The position numbers were made by a program, and so were the translations under genes. A DNA stretch of 64,000 nucleotides from Malus domestica (Eukaryota > Streptophyta > Magnoliopsida > Rosales > Rosaceae). Every line of letters begins with the position of its first letter. Position 1 is the first letter of the stretch. The stretch lies in assembly GCF_042453785.1 (NCBI RefSeq), contig NC_091670.1, positions 744,001-808,000 on the forward strand. Reading direction: 5' to 3'. Under the pieces are notes generated by a model. The model was given only the letters and a program-made list of their open reading frames with translations, was not told the origin of the DNA and ran no database searches. Positions 22,701 to 35,500 of the stretch are shown here, piece by piece.

Positions 22701-23680
22701 CTTGGGGTCAATACTCATGCGATGACATATGATATCGGGAGAGATGTCTGGCATGTCCTCGTATGACCAGGCGAAGACCTCATTGTTCTCTTGCAAAAAA
22801 GAGATCAATGCCAACCGAATGGGTGGTGACAATGTGGTGTCAATCTTCACCATGAGATTTGGATAATCTTTTGAGATAGAAACCTTCTCAAACTCTTCAG
22901 CGGGTTGTGCTTGCTGGGTAAAAGAGTCGTCTCGAGGATCTTCAGGTTGACTGTTGCCACCTTGAAGATCCAAGTTGGCTTCGTCCGGGCTGGTCTTTAT
23001 GACTTGATCATGTATAGAAAGGGTTTCCTTAGGCAAAAACAGGTGTTGTTGCTTGACCGAAGTGTTATAACATAACCGTGCACTAAGTTGATCTCCTCTG
23101 ATGTAACTATTGTCATAGGAGGTTGGAAATTTCATCAACAACATATGTGTGGATACTATGACCTTGAGATCATTGATGTCTGTGCGTCCAAAGATGACAT
23201 TGTATGCCGTTGGGCAATCAACTACAGGAAGTTAGTGATAATGGTAGCTGTGTAAGGGCCTGTATCAATGGTGAAAGGTAAGTCTATGCTCCCTAAAGGT
23301 TACACGATATCACCGGAGAAGCTTATCAGAGAAGAAATCGAGCGATTGAGCAAGTGTTCAGCTACATTAAGTGCCCTGAAAGCTTCAGCAAACATGATAT
23401 TGACCGAAGCCCCCGTATCTACCAGGATTCATCGTATTTCAAAGTTGGCTATGTAAGCTTCCACGATCAGTAGGTCATTATTAGGGTAGATGATACATTT
23501 TTCTTCCTCAGGGTAGAAACATATTGGATCCCAATTAGACTTTTGACACTTGCCTTCCCTGATGTCTTCCACATGAAACACTTGGTGACTAGGCCTTAAA
23601 GCTCGTTCGCTGTTTTTCATGGCTCTGTTGGAAGATTCAGATATGGGTGTGCCGCCGCTTATGGAATATATCACATTCAC
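19774..23680 (-). pseudogene. Pol region of the outer gypsy element (protease, RT, RNase H, second RNase H, integrase)
   Basis: Read on the minus strand. Protease: the DTGA active-site motif is at 23408-23419, just after an in-frame TGA that follows FEIR. RT: 23144-22047, with KGCLKDNFPFPLIDRLID, the SFMDAYSGYNQI block and the YVDDMLVKS catalytic motif. RT connection/first RNase H: 22001-21531, with YYASKALQDTETRYSN and EKLALAL. Second RNase H: 21434-20764, with LYVDGSSNQQGYGA and RAANSYADALARLAS. Integrase: 20767-20264, with the HHCC zinc region, VVDYFIKWAELEPL and ITDNGA; the chromodomain-less C-terminal part reaches 19774. Several stops and frameshifts separate these blocks, so it is non-functional. 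Confidence 0.88.
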
Positions 23681-23734
23681 TTGGTGTTGGTTACGGTTAT
23701 CCCTTGAAAGGTGAAGAAGGAATTGATCAATTTT

Positions 23735-25600
23735 TCATTCTCGCGCCAAAGCTTCAATATGATCACGAAAGGTGATACACTTCTCGCTGTCATGGCCGTT
23801 ATACTCGTGGTAGCAGCAAAACGTGCCCGTGTTCTTCGTGGGCTTGTATCCCGACTGCCTTGGCATTGACTTTGGTATCAGGTGTGTTATACTAGGGTAA
23901 ATGACCATGCATGTGGCGTTCAAAGGTATGTATGTCTTATACCTCGGGGTAGGGCCTGTCCTGACACGTGCTTGGCCTACTGTGTTGACTGCCTGGGGAC
24001 GGGCATTATCATGGCGATACCTTTGGTTATCGCGATAGTGTCCCTTACTCATTTTACTAAAATGAGACTGGTGATGATGAAAATCTTTCCTTTTGCCTTG
24101 AGATTGATATGTCTGTTGACTTGGCAAAGTATTAAGTAAGGCATGGGGAGGCACCGCTACCGTTTGGAAGGGTGATGTCTTTTCATTTGGGTGGGTCTGG
24201 CTTCCACTCCCCACTTGCTGATAGGGGATGGTTGTTAGGGGTTTCTCTTGGTATGTCATTGCCTCGGCGGAGGCCACCTCAAAGTAAGTCTTCCAAGTGT
24301 TGGCAGTGATCATGTACTTAAAGAAACAGTCATGTAGGCCTGCCATGAAGGCTTTGAGGGTAGTCTTGTCGTCTGTCTTGGCATAACGAGAATACTCATG
24401 GCTGAAGCTGCCAGCATACATACGTAATGACTCGTTTGGCTTCTGGCGAATAGTGTACAAGTCATCCGTAAAGTGCAAACGATTGGTTTGGAAAATGTGT
24501 TGAGAAACAAACAGTTTTCTCAATTCCTCAAATGAGTTTACCGTCTCAGGTGGAAGACGGCAATACCAGTTTAGAGTTCCGCCAGAGAGGATGGAGGGGA
24601 AGAGAAGATATCGCTCTTCATCGGTGTGCGTCTGGTATGCCATGGTGGACTCAAAGAGGTTAATGTGTTCAATCGGGTCCTCCTTTCCAGTATAGAGTTG
24701 CAAGCCAAGTTTCTGCTTTGTCTTTGCTTGGAGGGAGGTGTCGAGGATCCTCTTTGTAAGAGGGACATGCCTAGGTTGGTTCTAATCAGGTATCTCAGCT
24801 TGTCGTTCGGCCTTCAACTTGTTTACTTCCTTAAGGAGCTGTAGGACAAGAGGGTCCTGAGTGGAGTACCATTGGAGCTTTCTTTCGTAAGTCTCTATCT
24901 CCTCTTGGAAGTAGGAAGGTTTGATCAAGAGCATGTGATTTTTCCCTGGACTCGCCGTACTAACTTCCAAGGTATGTCTGTAGAACATTTCTGAGTCCCT
25001 TATACCTTCGTGTTTATCTAGGACTTGTTGCCCCTTCCCCAAATTGGTAGCCAGCCTGAGACATGAAAGGGGACCAAGTCTTTCAGAGACCCTTGGGTCA
25101 TTGATCTTCGAGCTTACATGGATAAGATTGTCTCGACGTTGCTTTATGAAGTCTCGACAGTCGCGAAAGACAAGTTTCAATCATTCCACTCCTTCTGTAA
25201 GGAGGTGCCTTCCTCCACTCCTCCTACTTCGAGTCGAAGCAGCTGCGTTAAGAAAAGTCTCATGTTGGTCGCCATTTCGATGAGTAGCTCGCTCCTCAAC
25301 AGGAATACCCATGTACAGGGCAAATAACCTTCCGTGTTGGAGAGCACCCAGTTGATGGTTGACTTCCATAGGGGTGATGAACTCGTGTGTTTTAGTATAT
25401 CTAGCCTCATGGAGCATTTCAAAGACTTTCTCATATTACTCTTGGAGGATCTCATTCTTCATCGCTATCTTGTTGTTCTGAGCCTCCAACTCATCGACTT
25501 TAGCCTGAAGAGCAAACTTTTTTTGTTCTTTCTTTTGTTGTTTCGCACCAGATACAAGATGGGTGTCATTCTGTGTGCTGTGGCTTCCTTCGCTGCCCAT
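23735..25600 (-). pseudogene. Gag of the outer gypsy element, frameshifted
   Basis: Starts at ATG 25600 (MGSEGSHSTQNDTH). It is split by stops or shifts near 25436, 25180 and 24780. The best-preserved block (24703-23735) holds EHINLFESTMAYQTHTDEE, GTLNWYCRLPPETVNSFEE and SFSHEYSRYAKTDDKTTLK. A basic, Gln/His-rich linker follows, then a zinc knuckle (FCCYHEYNGHDSEKC) missing from the nested copy's gag. A small deletion has removed the MAQAYNHASAE equivalent around TYFEVASAEA. Confidence 0.82.
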
Positions 25601-25686
25601 GTTGGAAAGGGATGCCTGGTCAAAAGAGAGTGTACAAATGGTGGAAACCAGCTTAACAAAGCTGAAGAGAGTGGGAATAAGTGTCG

Positions 25687-25704
25687 TTCCCACAGACGGC
25701 GCCA
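25687..25704 (-). other. Primer binding site of the outer gypsy element
   Basis: TGGCGCCGTCTGTGGGAA on the minus strand, two bases inside the 5' LTR; same PBS as the nested element. Confidence 0.7.
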
Positions 25705-25706
25705 AA

Positions 25707-26223
25707 TATTGATGCACAAAATCAGCGAGGACTTTGGTACAACAGAAAATGTTAAGTTTGTGACCTTCGCTAGATTGCTCCGGTCACTAGTGTGGATATA
25801 AGTATGTAAATGGATAGAGATAAGGAAGCAAACACAAGATGTACGTGATTCACCCATATTGGCTACGTCTACGGAGTAGATGAGTTCTCATTAATTGTGA
25901 AGGGTTTACACAAGTACATAGGTTCAAGCTCTCATTTAGTGAGTACATGTGAATGATTTAGTACAAATGACATTAGGAAATATTGTGGGAGAATGATCTC
26001 CTTTTATAGAATAGAGTTTCTAGCTTTGTTTTGACATTGACACGTGTCGTATTGTGATTGGCTTCTGATGTTGACACGTGTTGCACTATGATTGGCTTCT
26101 GATGTCGATACGTGTCGCGCTGTGATTGGTTTCCTGGTTGGAGGGAAACTCTTCTGGGTCATTAACGGTATAACGTTGACCGGTGCTTAGTAGTTTCAGA
26201 ATTGATCAAATATGGTACAAACA
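25707..26223 (-). repeat. 5' LTR of the outer gypsy element
   Basis: 517 bp. Its inner end is mutated to CAATA instead of CAACA. It is followed by TSD AGCTC at 26224-26228. Clearly more diverged from its partner than the nested pair. Confidence 0.87.
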
Positions 26224-26501
26224 AGCTCCATTATCTATGGTATTATACAAATCGTATGGTATTATATTAAAGGTAAACAAAAGAATACATGGCACTCCCA
26301 AATCAAATCTCAACCACTCAATTATATCATCATCTTCCAAATTTTCAATTGACTTTTAAGTGCACAAAATGGAAGTCGTGCACACAGAACAGCCCCACAC
26401 TCAATCCTCACTTTTAATCAAAATAAATATTACCAATTATCTTCCATACATGGCAGTGGTGAGGCTCCCGCTCTTATCCTACACAGAGTCCGCCACTTAA
26501 A

Positions 26502-29500
26502 ATGCGCACCCTCCTCACTCTTAGGCCACCACCGGTACCACCCTCTTCGTCGTCTCTTCTCCTTCCATGCCTCTCCGCGCTCTCTCCTCCTCCCTCCTCC
26601 TCCCACCTTTTCAGCTTCCGAACCAACAAGCGCTTCCACTTCCTCACCCCGTGCTCCTCTCTCAAGCAGTCCAAGAAGAAGTCCCTCCAGAAGACCCCTA
26701 ATGCTCCTCCGCAGAGCCAGCGCTGGTTCTTCAACACCCCCAAGAGCGATGATGGCGGCGATATTGAAAAGACAGACGAGGATGAAGACGGTGGTTTCGA
26801 CGGCGACAGTGCGCTTAAAGGCACCGTTTTGGCCGGTGTTTTCCTGGTTGGTATTGTAAGTGGGTTCGCTGGTGTTGGGTACGTCTACAAGGACCAGATC
26901 AACGCCTTCTTGAATCAGTTTTCCACTCTCATTGAAGGTAAACCCAACTTTTTTACTCATTTCGGGTTTTGTTTGAATTCTTCTTGGATTTTGTTCATGC
27001 ATTGGTGTTAGAATTTGGTTTTGTTGTGTATCCATTCGGAGTTTTTTTTTTTTTTTTTAGAATTTTACTGGGTGCAATGATTGGGCTCGAATGGATAGGA
27101 TTGCCATATATGCCAATTGGATATCATTTTTTCAGATCTTTTGTGATACCATTACGATTGTAGTTATTGGCATGTGGAAATTTCGCTTACCTGATCGATC
27201 GGAATATGGAAACATCCAACAAATTCGAGGTATATGGATTGTTTTGTTAACTCAGTTTCTCAACCCTCATTAGATTTAGCTATGTAAAACTCTAGCCTTG
27301 TGAAGGAATTTGAATGGGTGAGGTGATTCTGATTAGAAACTAGGCAACTTATTAGGAAAATAAAACTAGGTGCGTGAGCTGTGAACCGCCTGAAGAGCTG
27401 GTAGCCATTCATTCACGTCTTCCCCCAACTCAGGCCACTTATGGGCACGGAAATCTGTCAAGGCACCTAAGAGTTTAATCATTAGTCATTACCTTGCCAC
27501 ACAGTATTCATATGTTTTTCATCTGGATAAAATGAGGCAGTTGAGCAGCTTACAACAAGCAGCATGAAGAAAAAAAATACATAACAAACAGAACATAAGC
27601 TATTACCAGCCTAACATTGCATTGCAGTGATACAGATCAAATACAAAACTGATCAGGAAGTTGCCACTGAAAATTAAAGCATGTTCTGTTGTTTCATTCT
27701 TTTCTTTGAACGTTCTGCAAGGAAGGATCTCCATTCAAATAGCCTTCATTTTTATTCGAGTCAGATCACCCAGATATTGGTAAAACATCTAGCATTTTTC
27801 TTTAGCCAAATATAGTTCACATAAGCAGTTCAAGCTATCACTAGCCATAGTTGATAGTTTCACCATTCAAGTTTACAATAGCCCTCCAAAGTTCATGAGA
27901 AAAACAGTGCTTTAGAAGTAGTTGTGTTGTGTTTGAGTAACAGTGTAACTTTGTAGAGTTCAATTATATAGTTATATATTTAAATGGGTTGTTTTCCTAG
28001 GTGCTCTTCCCTTTTAGGTACAATTGCATGTTTTAATTTGATTTTAGGGAGCTCCTGCAATGGACTCTTCCCCTTTTGCGATACATTGAACCTAAGACCT
28101 ACCCCTATGCAGGGGCAGATCCACGGTGGGTCAAAGTGTTTTGGAGAATGCTAGTTTATTCGGTTCTAACATAAATGAAAACAGCTACAGCTATTATATA
28201 TACATACAATGATAGCACGCATGCAATAATTAAATATAAAGAAACAATGGACATCATTGCTGCCCATGATGTAAAAGACACGCCCAGATGTGCATTCACC
28301 ATGTGCAAAGGACTTTGCTGACAAGGAATTTGCTATCCACATGCAACTGTCCAAACTGTCCACAATGTGCATCCACATGCTATATTCCTGCTGTCCACTT
28401 TGTACAGATAGGGTGATTTCTTTTTCTTTTAACACTCCCCCTCAAGTTGGAGCGTGAATGTCGATGACGCCCAACTTGCCTAGATGTGTATGAAAAATAG
28501 GCGCACGAAGTGGCTTAGTAAACAAGTCTGCGACTTGTTCTCCCGTTCTGACATAGGAAGTTTTAATTTCTCCCTTTTCAATCCTCTCACGAACAGTGTG
28601 GCAATCGATCTCAATATGCTTTGTGCGTTCGTGATACACAGGGTTTGCAGCTATGTGTAAAGCCGCTTGGTTGTCACAAAATAACCTTGCCGGTTGGGGA
28701 TGCTCAACACGTAAATCTACCAACAAATATCGCAGAAAACTCAATTCACAAGTAGCTGCAGCCATAGATCGATACTCCGCTTCAGCTGAGGAACGGGCTA
28801 CTGTAACTTGCTTCTTGCTTTTCCAGGACACCAGTGACTTTCCAAGGAAGATACAATAACCAGTAACTGATCGACGGGTAATGGGGCAACGTGCCCAATC
28901 TGCATCACAGTAACCAATTAAATTCAATTCACTTTGGGAAGAGAACATCAAGCCTTGTCCAGGGGCTCCTTTGAGGTATCGAAGAAGTCGATATACTGCA
29001 TCGAGATGATGTCGTTGTGGATCTTGCATGAACTGACTTAACGTGTTGACAGTGTATGCTATCTCTGGTCTTGTGATGGTCAAATAAATTAATTTTCCAA
29101 CCAAGCGCCTATACCTCGCAAGTTCATGTAGTGAAGTGCTACCTGCGGGAATTAGGACCAAATCGGCCTCCATTGGGACCTTCGAGGGTTTGGCGCCAAG
29201 AAGGCCAACCTCCTCCAATATGTCCAATGTATATTTTCGTTGACAGATTGTGACTCCAGCTTTCGATCGTGCGACCTCAACTCCAAGGAAATATTTCAGA
29301 GGTCCAAGATCTTTAATTCGAAATTGACTGCTGAGGAAGGCCTTTAGGTTCTTGATTTCTGCCTCATTGTTGCCTGTAATCACCATGTCGTCAACGTATA
29401 ATAATACAATAGTGAATGAAGTACCTTTGACTTGAGTGAACAGAGAATAATCTGCCTTGGATTGGCAGAAACCAATGGTACATATTGCTTTAGAGAATTC

Positions 29501-32500
29501 TCGAAACCAACTTCTGGATGCTTGTTTAAGACCATATAGAGATTTGTGGAGTCGACATACGACATTCTCCCCCTGTCGACGACAGCCCGGAGGCGGCAAC
29601 ATGTACACCGCCTCATGAAGTTCGCCATGCAAAAAAGCATTTTGGACATCCATTTGATGTAAGGGCCAATTGCGAACAGCAGCCACAGTCAAGAGGCAAC
29701 GCACAGTGATGAGTTTGGCTACTGGTGCAAAAGTCTCCTTGTAGTCGATACCTTCACGTTGGGTGAAACCTTTGGCAACGAGACGTGCTTTGTAGCGTTC
29801 AAGAGTGCCATCAGATTGGTACTTTAGTTTGAAAACCCATTTGCAGCCGATGGGTTTTTGGCCGGGCGGAAGAGGAACAAAATCCCAGGTATTATTTTCT
29901 TCTAGAGCTGTGAGTTCGGCCTGCATCGCTGCAACCCAGTGGGGATTTTGGCAAGCCTGCTCGTAGGTATTTGGCTCCACCAAGTGTGAAATATGAGAAA
30001 CAAAGCGTTGATACCCAAGAGATAAGCAGGAATAGGAAACATACCGATGCAGTGGGTAGCGCGTGCTGGACATGGACTAAGAGAGGGCGTCTGAGGACGT
30101 GAGCAAGGTGGAGTGATGAGCCACATAATCTTTGAAGTGAGCAGGTGGTTTGGTGAGACGGGTGGAGTGACGGAGTGAGATTGGGTGAGGAGTTGGTGGT
30201 GCAGGTGGCGGAGAAGAGGAAGAACAGGTAGTGACGGGTTCATGTGACATGGTGGCAGGTGCCAGTGGAAGGCTTGAGGAAGGTGCCATGGTAGTAGATT
30301 CATGTGGGGTGTCGATGATGGCAGGTGTTATGGTGTCAATGGTGACAGGTTCATGTGGTGAATCAAGCACCGTTTGAAGTAGGCTTGGTGAGGAGTCGGT
30401 GTCTTGTGTTGGATGAATAATGGGAGCAACATGTGTGTCGGTTTGGTCTATAGGTGATGAAGATGTGTAAGGGAAGATGTGCTCATGGAAGATTACATCT
30501 CGTGAGGTAAAAAATTTTCGTGTGGCTAGATCATATACCTTATAACCCTTTTGGCCGAGAGGATAACCAAGAAAAACACAACGACGAGCACGGACGTCAA
30601 ACTTATGGGTGGGTGTCATATTGGTGGCATAGCTGAGGCATCCAAAAACACGTAGGTGGGTATAAGTTGGTGGTGTGTTATGCAAAAGTTCGTATGGTGA
30701 CTTATGGGAGAGCAAGGGTGTAGGTAGACGATTGATGAGATAACAAGCAGTCTGAATACTTTCTCCCCAAAATTGTAAAGGTAAATTGGCTTGAAACCGA
30801 AGAGCACGACCAACATTAAGAAGGTGCCTATGTTTACGTTCGACCACCCCGTTTTGTTGTGGTGTGTAAGGGCAAGAGTGTTGAAAAAAGGTGCCACATG
30901 ATTCTAGGTAGGAACGTATGGAAAGGAACTCACTACCATTATCCGCACGGAGAGCTTTAATGCCATGTTGAAATTGTGTTTTGACCCAAGAAAAAAATGA
31001 TTTCAATATTGTTTGTGTGTCAGATTTGAAATTCATAAGATGTACCCAAGTAAAACGAGTGAAATCATCCACAATAGTAAGAAAATATCGTGCCCCAGTA
31101 TGTGTTTGATTTCTGTGAGGCCCCCAAATGTCACAATGAATCAGGTCAAATGGTGCAAAAGATTTGATTTCACTGTTATGAAATGGTAAACGGGTTTGCT
31201 TTGCTAAAGGGCAAACTTCACAAATGCGTGTGGAATCAAAAATTATTTCAGCATGATTTTTGGCTAATGAAAGTAAAGGTGCGGCCGATGGATGTCCAAG
31301 ACGCCGATGCCATAGACTAGTGGTACGATGGATGTGGTTGGCAAGGTGAGGGTTTTGTCTTGGTGTAAGATAGTAGAGCCCATCAAAATGCTTGCCCAGG
31401 CCAATCACCCTCTTCGTGTCCATGTCCTGCACAACACAAAAACCAGGATAGAATGTCACTATACAATGCAAAGTTCTTGTCAAGCGACTAACAGACAACA
31501 AGTTGACGCGAAACTTTGGTACATAAAGAACTTTGTCAAGAGATAGATCTTGTGACAGTTTCATAGAACCAATCTTCTTTATTTCTGCTTGTCCTCCATT
31601 TGGTAAACCAACGGACTCATGCTGAGCATCTACAATGTTGTGTGATGGTGGTGAATGCGATATATGGTCGGTTGCTCCGCTATCAACAATCCAATATAAT
31701 GTCGATTGTGGGTCAGTTTGTGCTATATTGCATTTAGACGAGAAACTACATGTTGCATTTGCAAGTGGTTGTCCATTACCATTGCGAAGCATGGCAATGA
31801 TCTGATTATACTCCTCAGTAGTGAACATAGGACCGTGAGAAGCATTAGGCTCAAGCTTGTTGGTGGTAGCAGATTTGATAGCTCCGGCATTGTTGGCTTT
31901 TGATCTCTTATTCCTTGGCTTCACATTTTTGCCATGCCATTTGTGTCCCACTGGAAACCCAATAATGTAATAGCAGCGGTCCACCAAGTGTCCACCTCCA
32001 TCACAGTATGTACACTTGAGTGACTTACTTGAAAGTGTGTTGAAGGGCTTGCTGTTAGATGACGACACTAAGGTTCGCTGAACCTGCATCGCGTGAGAGT
32101 TTGTCCCCATATCGCGGCGACTGGCCACGTCCATCTGTCGTTCATGTTGAAGAATGAGACCATGAACTCGGCGTGTGTCAGGGAGCGGGCTCATCATCAG
32201 AATCGAGCCTCGTACAGTTGAGTAAGAGTCATTCAATCCCATCAGGAACTGCATAACCCTTTCTTTCTCTTCCCGTTCAGCAAGTCCTTTCAAACCTGCA
32301 CAAGTGCAAATTAATGGGTCTTGGTAAGACGTCAACTCATCCCACAAGGCTTTCATCTTGGTGTAATAGACAGAAACAGAGAGCTGCCCTTGACAACTCT
32401 CGACAATTTCTTGTCGAATTTGGTAGATCCTCGAGTCACTGCTCTGCGAAAATCTGTCTTTGAGGTCGTTCCAAACTGCAGCAGCATTTTCAGTGTACAT

Positions 32501-35500
32501 GATGCTGCTTGCTATTTCTGAGTGAACTGAGTTCGCAATCCACAATGTTACCATGTCATTGCATCTTTTCCAAGCTGCATATTTTGCATCCAGGAGTGAT
32601 GGAGCTTTAATGGTTCCATCAATGAACCCAATCTTGTTCTTTGCGCTGAGACCCATGCACATGGCACGACTCCATTGCCCATAATTGTTTCCATCAAGTG
32701 TTTTGGAGACCAAGACAAGTCCTGTATGATCTGAGTGGTGTATGGTGTATGGGTCTGAGAATTCCATGGATTTCTCATCTGGTTTCGTTGGTTCTGTCAT
32801 GATGTTGACAGTGGTGTTTGTGAAGGATCTGTGGTGGTTATGGCAGCGGAAGAGTGAAAGCAGAGCAGAGCAAGGATTAATCCCGCTCTGATACCATATA
32901 AAGATGGAATTGAAGAATGCTAGTTTATTCGGTTCTAACATAAATGAAAACAGCTACAGCTATTATATATACATACAATGATAGCACGCATGCAATAATT
33001 AAATATAAAGAAACAATGGACATCATTGCTGCCCATGATGTAAAAGACACGCCCAGATGTGCATTCACCATGTGCAAAGGACTTTGCTGACAAGGAATTT
33101 GGTATCCACATGCAACTGTCCAAACTGTCCACAATGTGCATCCACATGCTATATTCCTGCTGTCCACTTTGTACAGATAGGGTGATTTCTTTTTCTTTTA
33201 ACAGTTTTCCTAGGTGCTCTTCCCTTTTAGGTACAATTGCATGTTTTAGTTTGATTTTAGGGAGCTCCTGCAATGGACTCTTCCCCTTTTGCGATACATT
33301 GAACCTAAGACCTACCCCTATGCAGGGGCAGATCCACGGTGGGTCAAAGTGGGTCAGTTGACCCCATGGACGCCAGAAAGTTGTCTGGGGTGAGCCTCAG
33401 TTGACCCTATGGACATCTGAGCAGTGGGCATTTCGTGCACACCATCTGTTTGACGAAATGCCCCATGACCCTCTCCTCATGTCGCTACCAGCTATGGATC
33501 AGATATGACCGATTGAAGAAAGAAGAAAGATCAATGAACGGTTAAGCGAGAAAAGATCGATGAACGATTAAGCGAGACTTTGCCTTAGAGACCAATGAAT
33601 TGCGACCTAGAAGCTTTTGGTATGCCAGGTTGCATGCTGGAACCATAAACTCGTGGGCGGATGAGGAGGAAATTCCTTACACAAGTTTTCGATGAGGACG
33701 AATACCCTACGGAGCTGATTAGATCCACAACCGAGATGGGGCCATCCTTGGAACTTAATGCAACATTTTCAGAATACGAAGAAGCACCATGGACAATTGT
33801 AGCTCGTAATATTATTTTTACCTTGAATTATGAATGAATGTACTATAATTTAACTTTTCATTGTTATTTCCATTTTAAAAAATAAAAAAATTGACATTTA
33901 ACCATCTTGACCCCATGAGGTCAAAATCCTGGATCCGCCGCTGCCCCTATGGGCTTTACAACAATCAACCCTTACCATACAACAACAACAACAACAAAGC
34001 CTTTTCCCACTAAGTGGGGTCGGCTATATGAATCCTAGAACGCCATTGCGCTCGGTTTTGTGTCATGTCCTCCGTTAGATCCAAGTACTCAAGTCTTTTC
34101 TTAGGGTCTCTTCCAAAGTTTTCCTAGGTCTTCCTCTACCCCTTCGGCCCTGAACCTTTGTCCCGTAGTCACATTTTCGAATCGGAGCGTCAGTAGGCCT
34201 TCTTTGCACATGTCTAAACCACCGGAACCGATTTTCTCTCATATTTCCTTCAATTTTGGCTACTCCTACTTTACCTCGGATATCCTCATTCCCAATCTTA
34301 TCCTTTCTCGTGTGCCCATACATCCCACGAAGCATCCTCATCTCCGCTACACCCATTTTGTGTACGTGTTGATGCTTCACCGCCCAACATTCTGTGCCAT
34401 ACAACATCGCTGGCCTTATTGCCGTCCTATAAAATAAAATTTTCCCTTGAGCTTCAGTGGCCTACGACGGTCACACAACACGCCGGATGCACTCTTACAC
34501 TTCATCCATCCAGCTTGTATTCTATGGTTGAGATCTCCATCTAATTCTCCGTTCTCTTGCAAGATAGATCCTAGGTAGCGAAAACGGTCACTTTTTGTGA
34601 TCTTCGCTAGATTGCTCCGGTCATTAGTGAGGATAAGTCTATAAATGGATAGAGATAGGAAAGCAAACACAAGATGTACGTGGTTCACCCAGATTGGCTA
34701 CGTCCACGGAATAGAGGAGTTCTCATTAATTGTGAAGGGTTTACACAAGTACATAGGTTCAAGCTCTCCTTTAGTGAGTACAAGTGAATGATTTAGTACA
34801 AATGACATTAGGAAATATTGTGGAAGAATGATCTCGTAACCATGAAACTTCTAAGTAACGGAGTGTGGTATCGTCTTGACTTTCCTTATCTGTCTCATAG
34901 GTAGATGTGGCATCTTCTCTGGAAGTACTCTTCCTCCATCCAGGGGTGGTATCTGTAACTGGTGGAGATGCACAAGGTAATGTATCAATGTCACTTAAAG
35001 CTTACTTGTAGTTTCAGGCTTGGTCAAGCGCGATACAAACCATGTAGTAGGAGTCCCCCAAGTCGCCGAGCTAGGGGATCTGCTGAAAGAGGTGACAGAC
35101 AAGGTAAGCAATCAGAGCTCCGGCTGATTGTTCACATTCTCCCTATCTTGCAGGCAGCATGAAGGATAAAGAGAAGAAAAATGAGAAGAGATGATATGGG
35201 ATACTTTTGCTTTTGAAGAAGTAACTTTCCACAGGCTTATTCTTGAACTGGGCTGGAGGGTTTTCTGGTTTCCTCCAGAGTATAAGGCCGACTGAAGAAT
35301 TTGAGGGTCAAAACAAGTCCATCAAATCTAGAGTACGTTCGACCCTGCTGATATGGGATACTTTTGCTTTTGACAGAGTAGTGGATGTATCGGCACGTGT
35401 GCTGTTACGCTTGTCTCCACATGCTTCCTTGTATCCTTCTCACTTGCCCTATCTGTTCCTCAGGCAGATGCGGTATCTTCCCTGGAAGCATAAGATGTTG

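Larger units (their letters stand above)
4933..26223 (-). mobile_element. Outer Tat-type Ty3/gypsy retrotransposon, decayed, carrying a nested relative
   Basis: The boundaries are defined by two LTRs (4933-5441 and 25707-26223) and a perfect 5-bp TSD, AGCTC, at 4928-4932 and 26224-26228. Reading on the minus strand the order is: 5' LTR, PBS, gag (25600-23735), protease, RT, RNase H, a second RNase H-like region, integrase (to 19774), a long 3' region with tandem repeats, an antisense ORF, and the 3' LTR. RT-RNase H followed by an extra RNase H before integrase is the known Tat-lineage layout. The LTRs differ by several percent by eye and the coding region has many stops and frameshifts, so this is an old, dead copy. 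Removing the nested element (8850-17274) leaves about 12.9 kb. Confidence 0.88.
28142..33203 (-). mobile_element. Young Ty1/copia retrotransposon in VTT intron 1
   Basis: LTRs are 28142-28434 and 32911-33203 (293 bp each, two mismatches by eye), so the insertion is recent. On the minus strand each LTR starts TGTTAAAAGAAAAAG. A polypurine tract (GAGGGGGAG) precedes the 3' LTR, and the PBS TGGTATCAGAGC (initiator Met-tRNA type) follows the 5' LTR after a 14-base spacer. A short 4-5-bp TSD GTTT(T) can be read at 28138 and 33204, but it coincides with the end of a much longer 148-bp flanking duplication. It is antisense to the host gene. Confidence 0.92.

Noticed and set aside
22503..22766. Plus-strand ORFs across 19.8-25.8 kb
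   Set aside because: Shadows of the minus-strand gag-pol of the outer gypsy element.
26430..27035. 201-codon minus-strand ORF with Glu/Arg-rich segment
   Set aside because: Antisense shadow of VTT exon 1, whose Ser/Pro-rich coding leaves the complement open.
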